From Planctomycetota bacterium (lineage in GTDB: Bacteria; Planctomycetota; Phycisphaerae; Phycisphaerales; UBA1924), in contig JAFEBP010000007.1 of NCBI GenBank assembly GCA_018242605.1, forward strand, positions 225,059 to 289,058: a stretch of DNA of 64,000 bases, in the 5' to 3' direction. This document shows positions 61,428 through 64,000 of this stretch, piece after piece. Position 1 is the first letter of the stretch; every line of letters begins with the position of its first letter. The position numbers and the translations under genes are program-made. The notes under the pieces were generated by a model, which saw only the letters and a list, made by a program, of their open reading frames with translations, searched no databases and was not told the DNA's origin.

Positions 61428-62055
61428 CACCACAAGTTCATCGGCGCGGCGACGACTCCAACACACCGGGATCACCAACGTCGTTCGCCACAGGCCCTCC
61501 CCCTGGGTGGGCCGCCGCTCCGCGGCGGCCGTTTTGCGCAAATCCAGCGCCCAACGTCGCAATAACCCTCCGTCCCGCACAGCCGTGCACGCGACCAAAA
61601 GTTCATCGCGTCCTCGGCAGTTCTTCCAGCCCCGACTAAGCGGGCCGCCCCGTGACCCTGCCCTCCGCGTCGCTCACACCACCAAAACTTCATCGCACAC
61701 CCCGGGAGCCCATTTGGCGAAAGCCCCTGAGCCGCAACCCACCACCCCGCTGACCGCGCCCTGCACAGGACACCAAAACTTCATCGCGCACCCCGGGAAC
61801 CCACCTAGCGAAAGCCCCTGTGCCGCAACCCGCCACCCCACTGCCCGCGCCTTGCACAAGCCACCAAATCTTCATCGCACCCGCCGCACCTCCCGTCCCT
61901 GCCTTCCCGGGCCTCCTCTCCTCTTGCCCGCACCGCGCAGACACCACCAAAACTTCATCGCACACCCCGGGAACCCACCTGGCGATATCCCCTGAGCCGC
62001 AACCCACCGCCCCACTGCCCGCGCCCTGCGCAAACCACCAAAACTTCATCGCACC
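61428..62055. repeat. degenerate tandem repeat array of about 91 bp period
   Basis: Seven copies of a core close to CACCAAAACTTCATCGCAC start at 61428, 61593, 61680, 61771, 61862, 61945 and 62036. Units starting at 61680, 61771 and 61945 are exactly 91 bp and nearly identical through CCCCGGGAACCCACC, GCGAAAGCCCCTGAGCCGC and CCCGCGCCCTGCGCAAAC; the one at 61862 (83 bp) shares only the core. On the minus strand each core reads GCGATGAAGTTTTGGTG. Since 91 is not divisible by three, it is not a protein repeat. It ends 75 bp before uvrB. Confidence 0.8.
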
Positions 62056-62130
62056 CACTCCCGCCCGCCCCCTCAATCCGATTTCCCCATTTCCCAATTA
62101 CCACTTTCCCCATTTTCCCTACCCTTCCCC

Positions 62131-64000
62131 GTGTCCGAGCGCCGCTTCCAAGTCGTTTCAGAGTTTGAACCCACCGGCGACCAGCCCGCGGCGATCGATC
62201 AGCTCACCGCGAACATCCTGGCCGGCAAGCAGCACGTCTGCCTGCTCGGCGCCACCGGCACCGGCAAGACGTTCACGATGGCCCACGTCATCGCGCGCCT
62301 CCAGAAGCCCACGCTCATCCTGAGCCACAACAAGACCCTGGCCGCGCAGTTGTACGAGGAACTCCGCGACTTCTTCCCCAACAACAGCGTCAACTACTTC
62401 GTCTCGTACTACGACTACTACCAGCCCGAGGCGTACATCCCCCAGCGCGACATCTACATCGAGAAGGATTCCTCCCGCAACGACGACTTGGACCAGTTGC
62501 GTCTCGCCGCCACCAGCAACATCCTCTCCCGCCGCGACACCGTCGTCGTCGCCAGCGTCTCCTGCATCTTCGGCCTGGGCTCGCCCCGGGCCTACGGCGA
62601 GCGTGTCCTCACCATCACCAAGGGCTCCCTCGTAGACCGCCGCGCCTTCCTCCTGGCCCTCAGCGCCATGCAGTACCAGCGCACCGACATGGAATGGAAG
62701 CGCGGCCAGTTCCGCGTCCGCGGCGACGCCATCGATATCTGGCCCGCCTACGAAAAATACGCCGTGCACGTCGAGCTCTTCGGCAGCGAGGTCGATTCGA
62801 TCTCTCTCATCAACCCCACCAGCGGCGAGGAACTCGCCCGCGAAAAGCAGTTCTTCCTCTTCCCCGCCGTCCACTACGTGATGCCCGAAGACCAAATGCA
62901 GACCGCCCTCTCCGCCATCCGCGCGGAGCTGGAGGCCCGCGTGCTCGAACTCCGCAGCGCGGGCAAACTCCTGGAGGCCCAGCGGCTCATCTCCCGCACC
63001 AAGTTTGATCTCGAACTGCTGGAAGAGACCGGCACCTGCCCGGGCATCGAAAACTACTCGCGCTTCATGGACGGCCGCAGCCCCGGCGAACGCCCCTACT
63101 GCCTCATGGACTACTTCGACTTCGCACCCCCGGCCGACGGCCCCGCACAGTTCACCGCCGCCCCCGCCGTCGGCCCCGAGTCTCTCGCGGCACGCTCCGA
63201 GGCCGGTTTCCGCGGCTACCGCAGCGTCGACACCGACCGCATGGCCAACGAAACGCTCCCCCGCCCCAACCAGAGCGACTGGCTCCTCATCATCGACGAA
63301 AGCCACGTCACCCTCCCCCAGGTCCGCGCGATGTTCAACGGCGACCGCGCCCGCAAGACCGTCCTGGTCGATCACGGCTTCCGCCTCCCCAGCGCGCTCG
63401 ACAACCGCCCGCTCCGCTTCGAAGAGTTCGAATCAGTCGTGCCGCGGACCATGTACGTCTCGGCCACCCCCGGCCCCTACGAACTCGAAAAGGCCGGCGG
63501 CGAAGTCGCCGAGCAGGTCATCCGCCCCACCGGCCTCCTGGATCCCGAGGTCGAGATCAAGCCCACCAAGGGCCAGGTCCAGGACCTGCTCGAACGCTGC
63601 CAGCAGCGCGTGAAGGACGGCGAACGCGTCCTCGTGACCGCCCTCACCAAGCGTCTGTGCGAAGACCTCGCCAACTACCTGGCCGAAAAGGGCCTGAGCG
63701 TCCGCTACCTTCACAGCGATATCGAAACACTCGACCGCGTCGAGATCCTCGCCGACCTCCGCCGCGGCAACTTCGACGTGCTCGTCGGCGTCAACCTCCT
63801 GCGCGAGGGCCTGGACCTACCCGAAGTCTCCCTCGTGGCGATCCTCGACGCCGACAAGGAGGGCTTCCTCCGCAGCCCCACCAGCCTGATCCAGTTGATG
63901 GGCCGCGCCGCCCGCAACGTCAACGGCCGCGTCATCATGTACGCCGACACCATGACCCCGGCGATGAGCAACGCCATCGGCGAGACCGAACGCCGCCGCG
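62131..64000 (+). CDS. uvrB: UvrABC system protein B (3' end outside window)
   Basis: The GTG at 62131 opens a frame of 623 residues that leaves the window. The excinuclease B helicase motifs are clear: Walker [11 protein letters not shown] (40-49), the beta-hairpin and [16 protein letters not shown] (damage-probing region), [46 protein letters not shown] (Walker B), [30 protein letters not shown], and [19 protein letters not shown]. UvrB verifies lesions and loads UvrC in nucleotide-excision repair. The C-terminal UVR domain that binds UvrA and UvrC is expected beyond the window. No LexA-like box was noticed upstream. Confidence 0.96.
   Translation, partial: MSERRFQVVSEFEPTGDQPAAIDQLTANILAGKQHVCLLGATGTGKTFTMAHVIARLQKPTLILSHNKTLAAQLYEELRDFFPNNSVNYFVSYYDYYQPEAYIPQRDIYIEKDSSRNDDLDQLRLAATSNILSRRDTVVVASVSCIFGLGSPRAYGERVLTITKGSLVDRRAFLLALSAMQYQRTDMEWKRGQFRVRGDAIDIWPAYEKYAVHVELFGSEVDSISLINPTSGEELAREKQFFLFPAVHYVMPEDQMQTALSAIRAELEARVLELRSAGKLLEAQRLISRTKFDLELLEETGTCPGIENYSRFMDGRSPGERPYCLMDYFDFAPPADGPAQFTAAPAVGPESLAARSEAGFRGYRSVDTDRMANETLPRPNQSDWLLIIDESHVTLPQVRAMFNGDRARKTVLVDHGFRLPSALDNRPLRFEEFESVVPRTMYVSATPGPYELEKAGGEVAEQVIRPTGLLDPEVEIKPTKGQVQDLLERCQQRVKDGERVLVTALTKRLCEDLANYLAEKGLSVRYLHSDIETLDRVEILADLRRGNFDVLVGVNLLREGLDLPEVSLVAILDADKEGFLRSPTSLIQLMGRAARNVNGRVIMYADTMTPAMSNAIGETERRR

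Noticed and set aside
61428..62055. CRISPR array
   Set aside because: The segments between cores are themselves repeats rather than unique spacers, the period is about 91 bp, and no cas gene is nearby.
61472..62097. Minus-strand mini-genes beginning MKFWW in the repeat array
   Set aside because: Successive units are in different frames because 91 is not a multiple of three, and the products are low-complexity Gly/Arg/Cys-rich.

Overview
The window is chromosomal DNA from a high-G+C bacterium, most likely a planctomycete of the class Phycisphaerae. The main reason is a set of five secreted proteins that end in the same dockerin-like pair of calcium-loop repeats (DGGVDGADVE...FF..W). Such tails are common on Phycisphaerae surface and secreted proteins. 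Other signs are the isolated mraZ, many GTG/TTG starts, weak Shine-Dalgarno sequences, and Tat and type IV pilus components in non-enteric arrangements. No ribosomal RNA, tRNA, CRISPR array or intact insertion sequence was found.

Region by region: 1-3.0 kb holds an NtrC-type regulator (cut by the window edge) and glnS. 3.2-9.2 kb holds a methyltransferase, a large secreted metalloprotease, a YceI-like protein with a clear terminator, and a membrane protein. 9.2-15.1 kb holds a trpC / thioredoxin-like / type II NADH dehydrogenase operon, a CPBP protease and an aspartate aminotransferase. 15.2-19.0 kb holds two secreted dockerin-tailed proteins. 19.2-25.1 kb holds ruvX, a mannose-1-phosphate guanylyltransferase, an M48 protease, an amidohydrolase, a glycosyltransferase and a flavin reductase. 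25.2-26.5 kb is a regulatory stretch: DnaA-box-like sites, a four-copy MraZ operator, mraZ itself, and a hairpin-rich untranslated region ending in a strong terminator. 26.5-30.9 kb holds two paralogous secreted trypsin-like proteases. 30.9-45.8 kb is housekeeping: panC, a DEAD-box helicase, gcvT, queF, nfo, a sigma / anti-sigma-like / PDZ operon, tatC, aroK, an acyl-CoA synthetase and a SPOR lipoprotein. 46.1-52.0 kb is a PilM-type operon whose two other products are large single-pass membrane proteins. 52.3-55.3 kb holds small accessory genes and a tail-fibre-like secreted protein.

The accessory island at about 55.7-62.1 kb is the most interesting part. It begins with a REP-like double hairpin and the decayed C-terminal end of an Mrr-type restriction endonuclease (one stop codon and one frameshift). 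It continues with a tightly spaced two-gene operon encoding a KAP-family P-loop NTPase and a 1022-residue NACHT NTPase with twelve 28-residue leucine-rich repeats. Both genes are visibly richer in A+T than their surroundings. Both families are linked to phage defence or signal-triggered responses, so the pair is a good candidate for a two-component NLR-like defence system. Downstream are about 0.7 kb of apparently non-coding DNA, an array of about 91-bp tandem repeats, and then uvrB, which runs off the window.
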